A stretch of 64,000 nt of DNA from Lacrimispora indolis DSM 755 (GCF_000526995.1 NZ_AZUI01000001.1:2852001-2916000); one strand, 5' to 3'; positions 45,463 to 53,825 are shown, counted from the first letter of the stretch. The notes: generated from the letters alone by a model not told the origin. Numbers and translations are program-made.

Positions 45463-46308
45463 ATGAAGTTTTTTTATAATCTTGAACGCAGATTCAGAAA
45501 GTATGCAATTCCGAATCTGATGTACTATATCATTGGCATGTACGGTGTGGGATTGTTGATGGAGATGCTCGCACCGGGATTTTACTGGAATTACTTATCA
45601 CTTGACGCAGGAAAGATACTGGGCGGTCAGGTGTGGAGGATTGCTACTTTCATGATTTACCCGCCGGGAGGCGGCATTTTCATGAGCCTGATCAGCATGT
45701 ATTTATACTACATGCTGGGAGTGAACTTAGAGAGGATCTGGGGAGCATTCCGTTTTAACGTTTACTTCTTCATGGGAGTCATCGGTCATGTGGCGGCGGC
45801 GCTGATCGTGTATATTTTCATGGGAAAGACGGTGTACTTAACAACGGAATTTCTTAATTATTCCCTGTTTTTTGCTTTTGCCGCCACGTTTCCGGATCTG
45901 GAATTCCTTTTGTTTTTCGTGATTCCCATAAAAGCCAAATGGCTGGCCATCTTTAACGGAATTTACTTCCTGTATGGCTTTATTACCGGCAACATTGCCA
46001 CCAGAGTCACTATATTTATGTCGTTATTGAACTTTATCCTCTTTTTCCTTTTGACCCGGAATTTAAGCAGGTTCAATCCAAAGGAGATCAAAAGAAAGCA
46101 GAATTTTCATAAGCAGATGAAGATAAAGCCCCAGGGCTGGACGCACCATCGGTGCGCCGTGTGCGGGCGGACCGAAAAGGACTCCCCGAACCTGGAATTC
46201 CGTTATTGTTCAAAATGTGAAGGCAGTTATGAATACTGTTCCGAGCATTTATATACACATAAACATGTAACACAGTCCAACCCCACAACCGGTGATACGA
46301 CCAACTAG
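45463..46308 (+). CDS. Rhomboid-like membrane protein with C-terminal zinc ribbon, probably inactive
   Basis: A 281-residue protein with about six membrane helices (roughly 17-210) and a soluble tail. The fold cues of rhomboid proteins are present (QVWRIATFMI in the loop, MYLYYMLGVNLERIWG, IPIKAKWLA), but the active-site GxSG is replaced by NYSL near residue 133 and no catalytic His is found in the last helix. The tail has HHRCAVCGR and YCSKCEGSYEYCSEH, a likely two-centre zinc-binding motif. It ends 11 bases before pyruvate kinase, so the two are co-transcribed. I expect a chaperone- or derlin-like role rather than proteolysis; this is inference. Confidence 0.75.
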   Translation: MKFFYNLERRFRKYAIPNLMYYIIGMYGVGLLMEMLAPGFYWNYLSLDAGKILGGQVWRIATFMIYPPGGGIFMSLISMYLYYMLGVNLERIWGAFRFNVYFFMGVIGHVAAALIVYIFMGKTVYLTTEFLNYSLFFAFAATFPDLEFLLFFVIPIKAKWLAIFNGIYFLYGFITGNIATRVTIFMSLLNFILFFLLTRNLSRFNPKEIKRKQNFHKQMKIKPQGWTHHRCAVCGRTEKDSPNLEFRYCSKCEGSYEYCSEHLYTHKHVTQSNPTTGDTTN

Positions 46309-46319
46309 CACGGAGGATA

Positions 46320-47759
46320 ATGATGAAGAGAACCAAGATTATATGCACTATGGGACCCAATACCAATGATCGCGCACTGATGAAGGCACTTGCCGAGCAT
46401 GGCATGGATGTTGCCAGATTCAACTTCTCACACGGCGATTATGAAGAGCAGAAGATGCGCCTGGATGCACTGAAGAGCATCCGCGAGGAACTGGACATTC
46501 CGATTGCTGCACTTCTTGATACAAAAGGGCCTGAGATCCGTACCGGACTTTTAAAGGATGGCAGAAAGGTAAATTTAAAAGAGGGAGATACCTATGTCCT
46601 GACAACAGAAGAAATCATTGGTGATGAAACAAAAGGACATATCAATTATGACGGCCTGAATGAAGACGTGTCCTCCGGAAACCGTATCCTCATTGACGAT
46701 GGCCTGATCGAACTGGAAGTCCTTAAGGTAAAGGGAAAGGAAATTATCTGTAAGATCATCAACGGAGGCGAGCTGGGAGAGAGAAAGGGCGTCAATGTGC
46801 CCAATGTAAAGGTAAAGCTTCCTGCACTTACGGATAAGGATAAAATGGATATAAAGTTCGGCATTGAGCAGGGCTTTGATTTCATTGCAGCTTCCTTTGT
46901 CCGCACGGCAGACGCTATTTATGAAATAAAGAAAATCCTGGAGGATCATGGTTCCAATATTTCCGTTATCGCCAAGATCGAAAATGCAGAAGGCATTGAA
47001 AACCTTGATGATATCATCGAAGCCAGCGACGGAATCATGGTTGCCCGCGGCGATATGGGAGTTGAGATCCCGGCACAGGAGGTTCCGTTTATCCAGAAAC
47101 GGATCATACAGAAGTGCAACGAAGCCTGCAAGCCTGTTATTACAGCCACCCAGATGCTGGATTCCATGATCCGCAATCCCCGCCCAACCAGAGCCGAGGT
47201 GACGGACGTGGCAAATGCTGTTTATGACGGGACGGATGCAGTGATGCTTTCCGGTGAGACCGCCATGGGCAAATATCCGATTGAGGCTCTTTCCATGATG
47301 GCTTCCATTGTGGAGGAAACAGAAAAGCATCTGGATTACAATGCATACAGAGAGCGTAAGGTTTCTGCCGTCAATATCCACAATGTATCCAATGCAGTAT
47401 GTTATTCTTCCGTTTCCACAGCCCATGACCTGGGAGCGAATGTGATCGTGGCACCAAGTATCACCGGATTTACTGCAAGGCTGCTGTCCAAATGGAGACC
47501 GGAAAGCCAGATCATCGGTTTATCCCCAAGCTCTTCCGCCCTTCGCCAGATGCAGCTATACTGGGGCGTAAAGCCATTTCATGCAAAACGCGCGGAATCC
47601 ACTGACGTTTTAATTTATTCCTCCCTGGAGCTGTTAAAAGCAAAGGGGATCGTTAAAGAAAATGATACGGTAGTTGTCACTGCAGGCGTGGTGAGTCCGG
47701 TGAGAAAGAACGAACCGGCAGCTCATACAAATATCATGCGGGTCGTTACCGTAGATTAA
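46320..47759 (+). CDS. pyk: Pyruvate kinase
   Basis: Glycolytic enzyme that makes ATP and pyruvate from phosphoenolpyruvate, cytoplasmic. The product of 479 residues is the short form without the C-terminal PEP-utilising extension present in Bacillus. Motifs: RTKIICTMGP at the N-terminus, ARFNFSHG, LDTKGPEIRTG, the IAKIENAEGI catalytic stretch with Lys, and MVARGDMGVEIP. A double ATG at 46320/46323 follows CGGAGGATA. It follows the rhomboid-like gene by 11 bases; no clear terminator follows. Confidence 0.97.
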   Translation: MMKRTKIICTMGPNTNDRALMKALAEHGMDVARFNFSHGDYEEQKMRLDALKSIREELDIPIAALLDTKGPEIRTGLLKDGRKVNLKEGDTYVLTTEEIIGDETKGHINYDGLNEDVSSGNRILIDDGLIELEVLKVKGKEIICKIINGGELGERKGVNVPNVKVKLPALTDKDKMDIKFGIEQGFDFIAASFVRTADAIYEIKKILEDHGSNISVIAKIENAEGIENLDDIIEASDGIMVARGDMGVEIPAQEVPFIQKRIIQKCNEACKPVITATQMLDSMIRNPRPTRAEVTDVANAVYDGTDAVMLSGETAMGKYPIEALSMMASIVEETEKHLDYNAYRERKVSAVNIHNVSNAVCYSSVSTAHDLGANVIVAPSITGFTARLLSKWRPESQIIGLSPSSSALRQMQLYWGVKPFHAKRAESTDVLIYSSLELLKAKGIVKENDTVVVTAGVVSPVRKNEPAAHTNIMRVVTVD

Positions 47760-47798
47760 CAGATCTGCCCTGCTATGAATATTTATACAAAAAAAGTG

Positions 47799-47827
47799 TA
47801 GACAAAGGAGTCTATCCCCGGTACAAT
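47799..47827 (+). promoter_or_regulatory. Promoter of lysA
   Basis: TAGACA (47799-47804), 17-base spacer, TACAAT (47822-47827), each one base off consensus. The leader to the start codon would be about 190 bases. Confidence 0.6.
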
Positions 47828-47833
47828 GAAGCT

Positions 47834-48026
47834 TACCAGCAGATGTGCCGGAGACAGATTCTTTTTGGTTTACAGGAAATTATGTTCTGAGGATCAAACA
47901 ATGTTCCGCCAGGATGTGCACGATATGCCAATGCAGTGAGGCTGTTTCAGCAGCCTTGCTCCGGCGTAAGGGTCTGAGCTGCAGACTCATGATTCTATAT
48001 AGTAAGCTACGAGAGGAGAGAAAGCT
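47834..48026 (+). other. Long leader of lysA with local hairpins
   Basis: Contains AGGCTG/CAGCCT near 47938-47955 and GTCTG/CAGAC near 47971-47985. I could not match it to the lysine riboswitch core or a T-box GGTGGCA motif. It carries no credible open frame; the 72-codon one has no family features. Confidence 0.4.
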
Positions 48027-49298
48027 ATGGAGAAGAGACCATTTGTTACGAAAGAGAAGTTAGAGGAAATTGTGAAAGAATATCCTACGCCTTTTCATTT
48101 ATACGATGAAAAAGGGATCAGGGAGAATGCCCAGAAGCTAAAGGACGCGTTTTCCTGGAATAAAGGGTACCGGGAGTATTTTGCAGTAAAGGCCACACCA
48201 AATCCGTTTATCTTAAATATTTTAAAGGATTATGGGTGCGGAGCGGATTGCTCATCCATGACAGAGCTTATGATGTCCGATTGCCTGGGCTTTTCCGGCT
48301 CTGATATTATGTTTTCTTCCAACAACACCCCTGTTGAGGAATTCCAGTATGCGGATAAAATCGGAGGGATCATCAACTTAGATGATATCACTCATATTGA
48401 GTTCCTTAAAAAAGCCATCGGACATATTCCGGAGACCATTAGCTGCCGTTATAATCCAGGCGGCATATTTAAGATCAGCAACGATATCATGGATAATCCG
48501 GGAGATTCCAAATATGGGATGACAACAGAGCAGATGTTTGAGGCATTCCGCATATTAAAAAGCAATGGGGCCAAGCATTTTGGAATCCATGCATTTTTAG
48601 CCAGCAACACGGTGACCAATGAATATTATCCTCTTCTTGCAAAGGTGCTTTTTGAACTTGCCGTAAAGCTTCAAAAGGATACAGGAGCCCATATCTCCTT
48701 TATCAATCTGTCAGGAGGGATCGGAATTCCTTATCGTCCGGGGCAGGATGCAAACGACATTAAGGCCATCGGAGAGGGAGTCAGGGAAGTCTATGAAGAA
48801 ATCCTGGTTCCGGAGGGCATGGGAGATGTGGCCATTTATACGGAGCTTGGACGCTTCATGCTGGGACCTTACGGCGGACTGGTCACAAAGGCTATCCATG
48901 AAAAACATACCCACAAGGAATACATCGGCGTGGATGCCTGTGCGGTGAACTTAATGAGGCCGGCCATGTATGGGGCTTACCATCATATCACTGTCATGGG
49001 AAAAGAGGGAGATGTGTGCGGCCGCAAATACGATGTGGTGGGATCTCTTTGTGAAAATAATGACAAGTTTGCCATAGACAGAATGCTGCCGGAGATATCC
49101 AAAGGCGATCTGCTTTTCATTCACGATACAGGCGCTCACGGTTATGCTATGGGCTATAATTATAACGGAAAATTAAAGTCAGCGGAACTTCTTCTGAAGG
49201 AAGACGGGTCTGTCCAGATGATCCGCAGGGCCGAGACTCCTAAGGATTATTTTGCTACCTTTGATTTCTGTGACATATTAAAAGATATGGAATATTAA
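48027..49298 (+). CDS. lysA: Diaminopimelate decarboxylase
   Basis: PLP-dependent decarboxylase, alanine-racemase fold, that makes lysine from meso-diaminopimelate. The 423-residue length fits. The PLP Lys is at about 55 (YFAVKATPNP), with LSGGIGIPY and TELGRFMLGPYG for the phosphate and substrate, and SLCENNDKFA with the Cys donated across the dimer. The ATG follows GAGAGGAGAG. The distance and long leader suggest separate control. A related family member such as carboxynorspermidine decarboxylase is less likely from these motifs. Two terminators follow. Confidence 0.9.
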   Translation: MEKRPFVTKEKLEEIVKEYPTPFHLYDEKGIRENAQKLKDAFSWNKGYREYFAVKATPNPFILNILKDYGCGADCSSMTELMMSDCLGFSGSDIMFSSNNTPVEEFQYADKIGGIINLDDITHIEFLKKAIGHIPETISCRYNPGGIFKISNDIMDNPGDSKYGMTTEQMFEAFRILKSNGAKHFGIHAFLASNTVTNEYYPLLAKVLFELAVKLQKDTGAHISFINLSGGIGIPYRPGQDANDIKAIGEGVREVYEEILVPEGMGDVAIYTELGRFMLGPYGGLVTKAIHEKHTHKEYIGVDACAVNLMRPAMYGAYHHITVMGKEGDVCGRKYDVVGSLCENNDKFAIDRMLPEISKGDLLFIHDTGAHGYAMGYNYNGKLKSAELLLKEDGSVQMIRRAETPKDYFATFDFCDILKDMEY

Positions 49299-49325
49299 TT
49301 TTTACAGAAAAAATGTGTGAAGACA

Positions 49326-49370
49326 GGAGAGAGGATTTTCGGAAATTCCGGAAATGCCTCTCTTGCTTTT
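49326..49370 (+). terminator. Terminator of lysA
   Basis: GGAGAGAGG / CCTCTCT outer stem continuing into ATTTTCGG / CCGGAAAT with one bulge, total about 17 bp, then TTGCTTTT. Confidence 0.75.
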
Positions 49371-49383
49371 CCTGGCAGAATAG

Positions 49384-49420
49384 AAAAATCCCTGTGCCAC
49401 ATGACACAGGGGGGATTTTT
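49384..49420. terminator. Second, bidirectional terminator
   Basis: AAAAATCCCTGTG and CACAGG...GATTTTT form a stem with a three-G bulge and 8-base loop, with A- and T-runs on the two sides. Confidence 0.75.
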
Positions 49421-49915
49421 CTTAGGATTTTCGGATTTCAAAAAGGGTGAAAGGATAATTGATACATTGTGCATTTCTTATGTCATTAGTATAGCACACC
49501 GGCTCTAGAAAAGTTTGTATATTGTTTGAATAGATTATGAAGATTTTCTTAATTCATTCGTTTCGCCGAAAAACCGGATGTGACTGGAACAGCGAAAATA
49601 AAAGAATTCCCCCGAAATAAAATATTAAAAAAAATAACGGATTTTTTACAACCAGTGATAGGAGTATGATCCCCTAGTGACACAATGAAATTGTACAAAC
49701 AGTTTCCCGCAGATTATGAATTAACTTATGGATACAGCGTTCATAAGCATTCCGTATGGTGTGTCCGAGGAGCCTTCTTGAGTATATTTCACCGGCATCG
49801 TATGGGCCGGACAGCTTTCCGTCGCGGAATCACCGTGGATAAACCTTAAGCCTTGAAGCGGAGAGGGCCAAGCGCTGTTTATTTGCCATATCTCTGTACA
49901 TGGAAAACTTGAAAA
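49421..49915. other. Intergenic region, no gene recognised
   Basis: About 500 bases. The first half is AT-rich; the part near 49680-49900 has more even composition and looks like decayed coding sequence, but no frame can be assigned to a family on either strand. I see no insertion-sequence ends. Confidence 0.4.
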
Positions 49916-49944
49916 TTGATAGCCGGTGATTTTTATGATAAAAT
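49916..49944 (+). promoter_or_regulatory. Promoter of the nucleotidyltransferase gene
   Basis: TTGATA (49916-49921), 17-base spacer, TAAAAT (49939-49944) with an extended TG at 49936-49937. Confidence 0.8.
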
Positions 49945-49979
49945 GAAAAGGAATATGGGAATGGTCATGAGGAGAATCT

Positions 49980-50486
49980 ATGCACAATAAAGAAATTACT
50001 ACGAAAGAAAATCTGATGGAAGTGTTGAACTTACTGGACAGCTTAAAGATAAAATATTGGATAGACGGTGGCTGGGGCGTAGATATTTTACTTGGAAGGC
50101 AAAACAGGGAACACAGAGACATTGATGTGGATTTTGATGGAATATTTACGGAGGTCTTATTAGAGGTTTTGAAAGAAAAAGGATATAAAGTTGTGACTGA
50201 TTGGAGTCCGGTACGCATTGAATTGTATCATCCGGATTTAGGGTATATAGATATTCATCCATTGGCCATAAGTGAAGACGGAAGTGCAAAACAGGCCGGA
50301 TTAAATGATGACTGGTATGATTTCAAGGCAGAATGGTTTACAAAGGCCTTGTTTCAAGATCGGATTATTCCGTGTATTTCGGTGGAAGCTCAGAAAATAT
50401 TTCACAGTGGCTACGAGCTTAGAGAAGTTGATAAAATTGATATGAAAAACCTGGATAGGCTCATATCAGGGATTGATAAGATGTAA
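49980..50486 (+). CDS. Lincosamide nucleotidyltransferase-like protein (LinA/Lnu family)
   Basis: Cytoplasmic nucleotidyltransferase of 168 residues. The nucleotidyltransferase core KYWIDGGWGVDILLG and REHRDIDVDFD (metal-binding Asp at 47 and 49) closely matches Staphylococcus LinA/Lnu(A) as I recall it, and the resemblance continues through GYIDIHP, RIIPCISVEAQ and HSGYEL, over nearly the full length (LinA is 161 residues). Family members transfer AMP to lincomycin and clindamycin. It stands alone with its own strong promoter and AGGAGA ribosome site. Resistance cannot be assumed from the sequence: chromosomal homologues may have other substrates. Confidence 0.85.
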   Translation: MHNKEITTKENLMEVLNLLDSLKIKYWIDGGWGVDILLGRQNREHRDIDVDFDGIFTEVLLEVLKEKGYKVVTDWSPVRIELYHPDLGYIDIHPLAISEDGSAKQAGLNDDWYDFKAEWFTKALFQDRIIPCISVEAQKIFHSGYELREVDKIDMKNLDRLISGIDKM

Positions 50487-50643
50487 ATTAGGAAGATTAT
50501 GGCTCTTTCTGTGCCGCATGGAGGCTCAGGCTGGGTACAGGCAGCTCATCTTTTATAAAAAATTTATCGAAATTTGTTGGTCGATATGTGCTATTTTTCG
50601 TTAATCCTTGGCATATAATAATACTATGGAGGTGAAACATAGC

Positions 50644-50922
50644 ATGGGCAGAACTTGGCATTTATTTCCTGGCATTTATAGAAACAGAAGTATTAGGCAT
50701 TGTTTAAGAGACCTGGAAAGCAACGAAGATTACACAATATTTTATGATAATGGAATATTCCAGTTTGAGCGGGAGCAAAAAAATAAAAAAGTTGTTTGTG
50801 AGATTAGCGTAGGTGCGTTTTATGAGATCTGTAATGGATTAGATGATAAAACGGAGATTGATAATCGAATAAATGATTTTATTCTGCAGCAATTATATCT
50901 AAAAGGTGTTGAATTAGAGTGA
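50644..50922 (+). CDS. Small hypothetical protein
   Basis: A 92-residue soluble protein that I do not recognise. ATG 50644 follows a strong GGAGGTGA eight bases upstream, and TATAAT occurs at 50614-50619, so it is probably expressed. It has an N-terminal MGRTWHLFPGIYRNRS, a central acidic strand-like part and no membrane segment. It is more AT-rich than its neighbours, as is the preceding nucleotidyltransferase gene, and both may have been acquired together. A strong terminator follows. Confidence 0.6.
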   Translation: MGRTWHLFPGIYRNRSIRHCLRDLESNEDYTIFYDNGIFQFEREQKNKKVVCEISVGAFYEICNGLDDKTEIDNRINDFILQQLYLKGVELE

Positions 50923-50979
50923 TTTAATATAAAACAGTACATAATTAGAGGAGCGCTGCGATGCCTGATTCTCTCTTTT

Positions 50980-51021
50980 GAAAACGCCTGTCGTAATTGG
51001 AGCGACGGGCGTTTTCTTTTA
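50980..51021 (+). terminator. Terminator after the small hypothetical gene
   Basis: GAAAACGCCTGTCG / CGACGGGCGTTTTC, 14 bp with one G-T pair, then TTTT. Confidence 0.92.
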
Positions 51022-51050
51022 GTGAATTTTAGTTTATGATGGAAGATATT

Positions 51051-51085
51051 AAAAGCGGGCAACCGGTATCCGGGGCCCGCTTTTA
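51051..51085. terminator. Second hairpin, possibly for the opposing peptidase gene
   Basis: AAAAGCGGGC / GCCCGCTTTT, 10-bp perfect stem enclosing a CCGG/CCGG inner pair; flanks allow function on either strand. Confidence 0.8.
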
Positions 51086-51247
51086 ACGTTGCCATTTGCT
51101 GCAATTTGACAGCCTTACACAGGACATATTAAGTATTTTATAATGCTGAAAAATTGTGATAGGTCAGCGCCACATTCTGCCTTTGTTACCACACTTTTGT
51201 CATTTGCCTGTGAAGATTGTCATAATGCCATTTCAGCCGTAAAATTT

Positions 51248-52408
51248 CTAAAAGAGGATGGAGCGGGCCAGTCTGGTGAGCACCTCCTGGCACCGTAGGA
51301 TATCTTCACAGGGGACAAATTCATCCGGCTTATGGGCCATCTCTAAATCACCCGGGCCATAGGACATGCAGTTGTGGTTGTGAAGCTTTCCTGCAATGAC
51401 GGCAGTATCCGTATAGCCTGGGAAGAACGTGACAGAAACCGGTTTTCCTGTGGTTTCTTCCGCGGCGGCCTTCAGCGCTTTTAATAAGGGAGAGTTTTCA
51501 TCCTTTTCAATATAAGGTCTGTCCCCTGTGATGGTATAGGAAGCGGTGATTCCGGGGACAGCCAGGGAAGCTTCACTGATAGCCTGTTCCACTATGGAAA
51601 CGGCAGAAGCCGTGTCAATGGGCGGGACCAGGCGCATGTCGATCCACACCTTGCAGCGGTCAGGGACTACATAGGGGCGGTATCCACCCTGGATCTGGCC
51701 GAATGTGACTGTGGATATGCCCAGATCCTCGTGGGAGGGGCATTCTCCGATTTTGCGTCGTATGGAAGAAATGAGTTCAGCCATGGCTGCAATGGCATCG
51801 GCTCCCTTCCAGGGGGTGCTTGCATGGGCCGTTACTCCGGTGATTATGATCTCAAACCAGGTACGCCCTTTATGAGCCACCTGAATCTGTCCGTTGGTAG
51901 GCTCCGTATCCAGGACAAAGCTTTTTTCCGTTACCCAGCCTTCTTTTATCACATCTTCAACGCCCCGCATAAAATCCTCTTCATCAACGGTTCCAATGAA
52001 AACAAAGGAATGCTTGGGAGTCTTTCCTGATGCCGCTTCTTCTGCAATGGAGGAAAAGGCAGAAAGGGCACAGGCCAGACCGGATTTCATGTCACAGGCT
52101 CCCCTTCCGTAGATCTTTCCATCTATGATTTCTGCCCCAAATGGGTCTGCTGTCCAGCCGTCTCCAATGGTCACCGTATCCATATGGCAGATGTAAACAA
52201 GGGCAGGGTCATCGATTTCCCCCTGTATTTTTGCCATAATATTATAACGGCCCGGAAGGACCTCCTTTTTTATGACAGGGATGGACAGGGAAGACAGGCT
52301 TTTGAAAATATATTCTCCGATATTTTTTTCGTATGCTCCGGGGTCCGTACTGTCGATGCGGATCAGGGCCTGTGTCAGAAAAGTGGCATCGGATTGATGA
52401 TTTTCCAT
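51248..52408 (-). CDS. M20-family metallopeptidase (ArgE/DapE-like)
   Basis: Cytoplasmic zinc amidohydrolase of 386 residues. Metal and catalytic residues are in YICHMDTVTIGDGW (His, Asp), YGRGACDMKSG (Asp), and TVDEEDFMRG (Glu-Glu), with the dimerisation domain in the middle and the last ligand His in YGPGDLEMAHKPDEFV. I start at ATG 52408 with AAGGAGA eight bases upstream. Family members deacylate N-acetyl- or N-succinyl-amino acids or cleave dipeptides; the actual substrate is undecided. It is monocistronic with its own promoter. Confidence 0.9.
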   Translation of the reverse strand: MENHQSDATFLTQALIRIDSTDPGAYEKNIGEYIFKSLSSLSIPVIKKEVLPGRYNIMAKIQGEIDDPALVYICHMDTVTIGDGWTADPFGAEIIDGKIYGRGACDMKSGLACALSAFSSIAEEAASGKTPKHSFVFIGTVDEEDFMRGVEDVIKEGWVTEKSFVLDTEPTNGQIQVAHKGRTWFEIIITGVTAHASTPWKGADAIAAMAELISSIRRKIGECPSHEDLGISTVTFGQIQGGYRPYVVPDRCKVWIDMRLVPPIDTASAVSIVEQAISEASLAVPGITASYTITGDRPYIEKDENSPLLKALKAAAEETTGKPVSVTFFPGYTDTAVIAGKLHNHNCMSYGPGDLEMAHKPDEFVPCEDILRCQEVLTRLARSILF

Positions 52409-52442
52409 GATGATGATCTCCTTACTTATTATATTTATCTCC

Positions 52443-52471
52443 ATTATAGAAACGTACTGACAGAAAGTAAA
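52443..52471 (-). promoter_or_regulatory. Promoter of the M20 peptidase gene
   Basis: Minus-strand -35 TTTACT (52466-52471), 17-base spacer, perfect -10 TATAAT (52443-52448). Confidence 0.6.
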
Positions 52472-52571
52472 TGGTATTCCGGCTAAAAATCTTCTTTTGT
52501 ATTTTGGGGGAAGAGAAACCTCAAGGGCTAAACCGGAATATCCTAATAAAAAAGGAATCAGGTAATGGACT

Positions 52572-53462
52572 GTGAATCATGTAAGAGAAGCGATACACTG
52601 TGAGGCGGCCCATGGCATGGGCTATACAGGACGTGGAATAGGAGTTGCAGTTCTCGATACGGGGATTTATCTTCATGAGGACTTTGAACATAGAGTGGCG
52701 GCTTTTGTAGACATTGTGCACCGCAGAAGGGATACCTATGACGATAACGGTCATGGGACCCACATTTCAGGAATCATCGCAGGGAACGGCAGTGCTTCCG
52801 GCGGAACGTATATGGGGGTTGCACCGGAATGTCATATCATCATGCTAAAGGTTTTGGATAAGAAAGGAAACGGCTATGCTTCTGATGTGCTGGCCGGGCT
52901 TAAGTGGATCCGTGACAACAGAGAAAGGTATGGGATCAGAATTGTAAATATCTCAGTTGGTTCCTTTTCAAAAAAAGGGATGACAGAAAATTCTGTTCTT
53001 GTGCGGGGGGTGAATGCAGCCTGGGATGACGGGCTGGTGGTCTGTGTGGCAGCAGGAAACATGGGACCGGGCATGAACACCATCACCACCCCCGGGATCA
53101 GCCGTAAGGTGATCACTGTGGGCTGCTCCGATGATTATAAAGAAGTCAATGTTATGGGAAACCGGATGATCGATTATTCCGGAAGAGGCCCTACCGGTGC
53201 CTGCATCTGCAAGCCGGAGATCATTGCTCCGGGCGCAGGGATCATGAGCTGTGCCAATGAAGCGGGACAGTATTTTACCAAAAGCGGGACCTCCATGTCA
53301 ACGCCCCTGGTATCAGGGGCGATCGCACTTCTTCTACAGAAGTATCCCTATATGAGCAACCGGGACGTAAAGCTGATGTTAAGGGAACGGGCGGTGGATC
53401 TGGGGCTTCCCATGAACCAGCAGGGCTGGGGGCTGCTTGATGTGGAGAAGCTTTTGGCGTAA
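52572..53462 (+). CDS. Subtilisin-like serine protease (S8), apparently cytosolic
   Basis: A 296-residue protease with the complete triad: Asp29 in VLDTGI, His61 in GHGTHISG, Ser241 in GTSMSTPLVSG. There is no signal peptide and no long propeptide, as in Bacillus intracellular serine proteases, but the N-terminus is even shorter. The GTG start is inferred; an AGG-containing stretch (AAAAGGAATCAGG) lies upstream, and other in-frame starts are inside the catalytic core. It diverges from the M20 peptidase, and ends at a strong terminator before recA. Substrates may include spent or damaged cytoplasmic proteins. Confidence 0.85.
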   Translation: MNHVREAIHCEAAHGMGYTGRGIGVAVLDTGIYLHEDFEHRVAAFVDIVHRRRDTYDDNGHGTHISGIIAGNGSASGGTYMGVAPECHIIMLKVLDKKGNGYASDVLAGLKWIRDNRERYGIRIVNISVGSFSKKGMTENSVLVRGVNAAWDDGLVVCVAAGNMGPGMNTITTPGISRKVITVGCSDDYKEVNVMGNRMIDYSGRGPTGACICKPEIIAPGAGIMSCANEAGQYFTKSGTSMSTPLVSGAIALLLQKYPYMSNRDVKLMLRERAVDLGLPMNQQGWGLLDVEKLLA

Positions 53463-53487
53463 CAAGGATATGTGTGAGTGTTATCAG

Positions 53488-53533
53488 GGCTTCTGCGGGA
53501 GAATTTGTACCCGTGGAAGCCTTGATTTTTTTT
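53488..53533 (+). terminator. Terminator after the subtilase gene
   Basis: GGCTTCTGCGGG / CCCGTGGAAGCC, 12 bp with two G-T pairs, loop of 10, then TTGATTTTTTTT. Confidence 0.88.
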
Positions 53534-53755
53534 ATGGAAAGTCAAAGGAGGGGCTGCCTGGTATGCCCCTTCTTAAAAAGCTTGCAGCCGTCTTTTATAT
53601 ATGCTATAGTAGTTTTGCAGTCAGAAGGCAATCCGCCTTCCTTTCCATTCAGTTTCAGGCGTTTCGCCGCTATATCCTTAAGGATTAAAAAATTATTTTC
53701 AGCCCCACAGGTCAGGAGTGTGATGCATATTGGGCTTAGAAGTATAAAATATTGG

Positions 53756-53784
53756 TTGACATTTGCCGGGAAGTATACTATGAT
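53756..53784 (+). promoter_or_regulatory. recA promoter
   Basis: Perfect TTGACA (53756-53761), 17-base spacer, TATGAT (53779-53784). Confidence 0.8.
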
Positions 53785-53798
53785 TATAAACAGAAAAA

Positions 53799-53810
53799 GA
53801 ACATTTGTTC
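53799..53810. promoter_or_regulatory. LexA operator (Gram-positive SOS box)
   Basis: GAACATTTGTTC matches the Bacillus-type SOS box core GAAC-N4-GTTC. It lies just downstream of the predicted transcript start and 16 bases before the recA start codon. Confidence 0.88.
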
Positions 53811-53825
53811 GCGTTGGAGGATAAC

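Noticed and set aside
46575..47426. 283-codon open frame on the minus strand
   Set aside because: Fully antisense to pyruvate kinase, rich in His/Cys/Asn as expected for a shadow frame, with no ribosome site.
47834..48026. Lysine riboswitch upstream of lysA
   Set aside because: I looked for the conserved lysine-riboswitch core and for a T-box sequence and found neither.
47845..48063. 72-codon open frame upstream of lysA
   Set aside because: It has no ribosome site, runs into the lysA start in another frame and lies in the lysA leader; no family features.
49721..50218. 165-codon minus-strand open frame
   Set aside because: More than half is antisense to the nucleotidyltransferase gene; the remainder has no recognisable motif or ribosome site.
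53437..53824. Two overlapping plus-strand open frames before recA
   Set aside because: They contain the subtilase terminator, the recA promoter and the LexA box, and show no family features.
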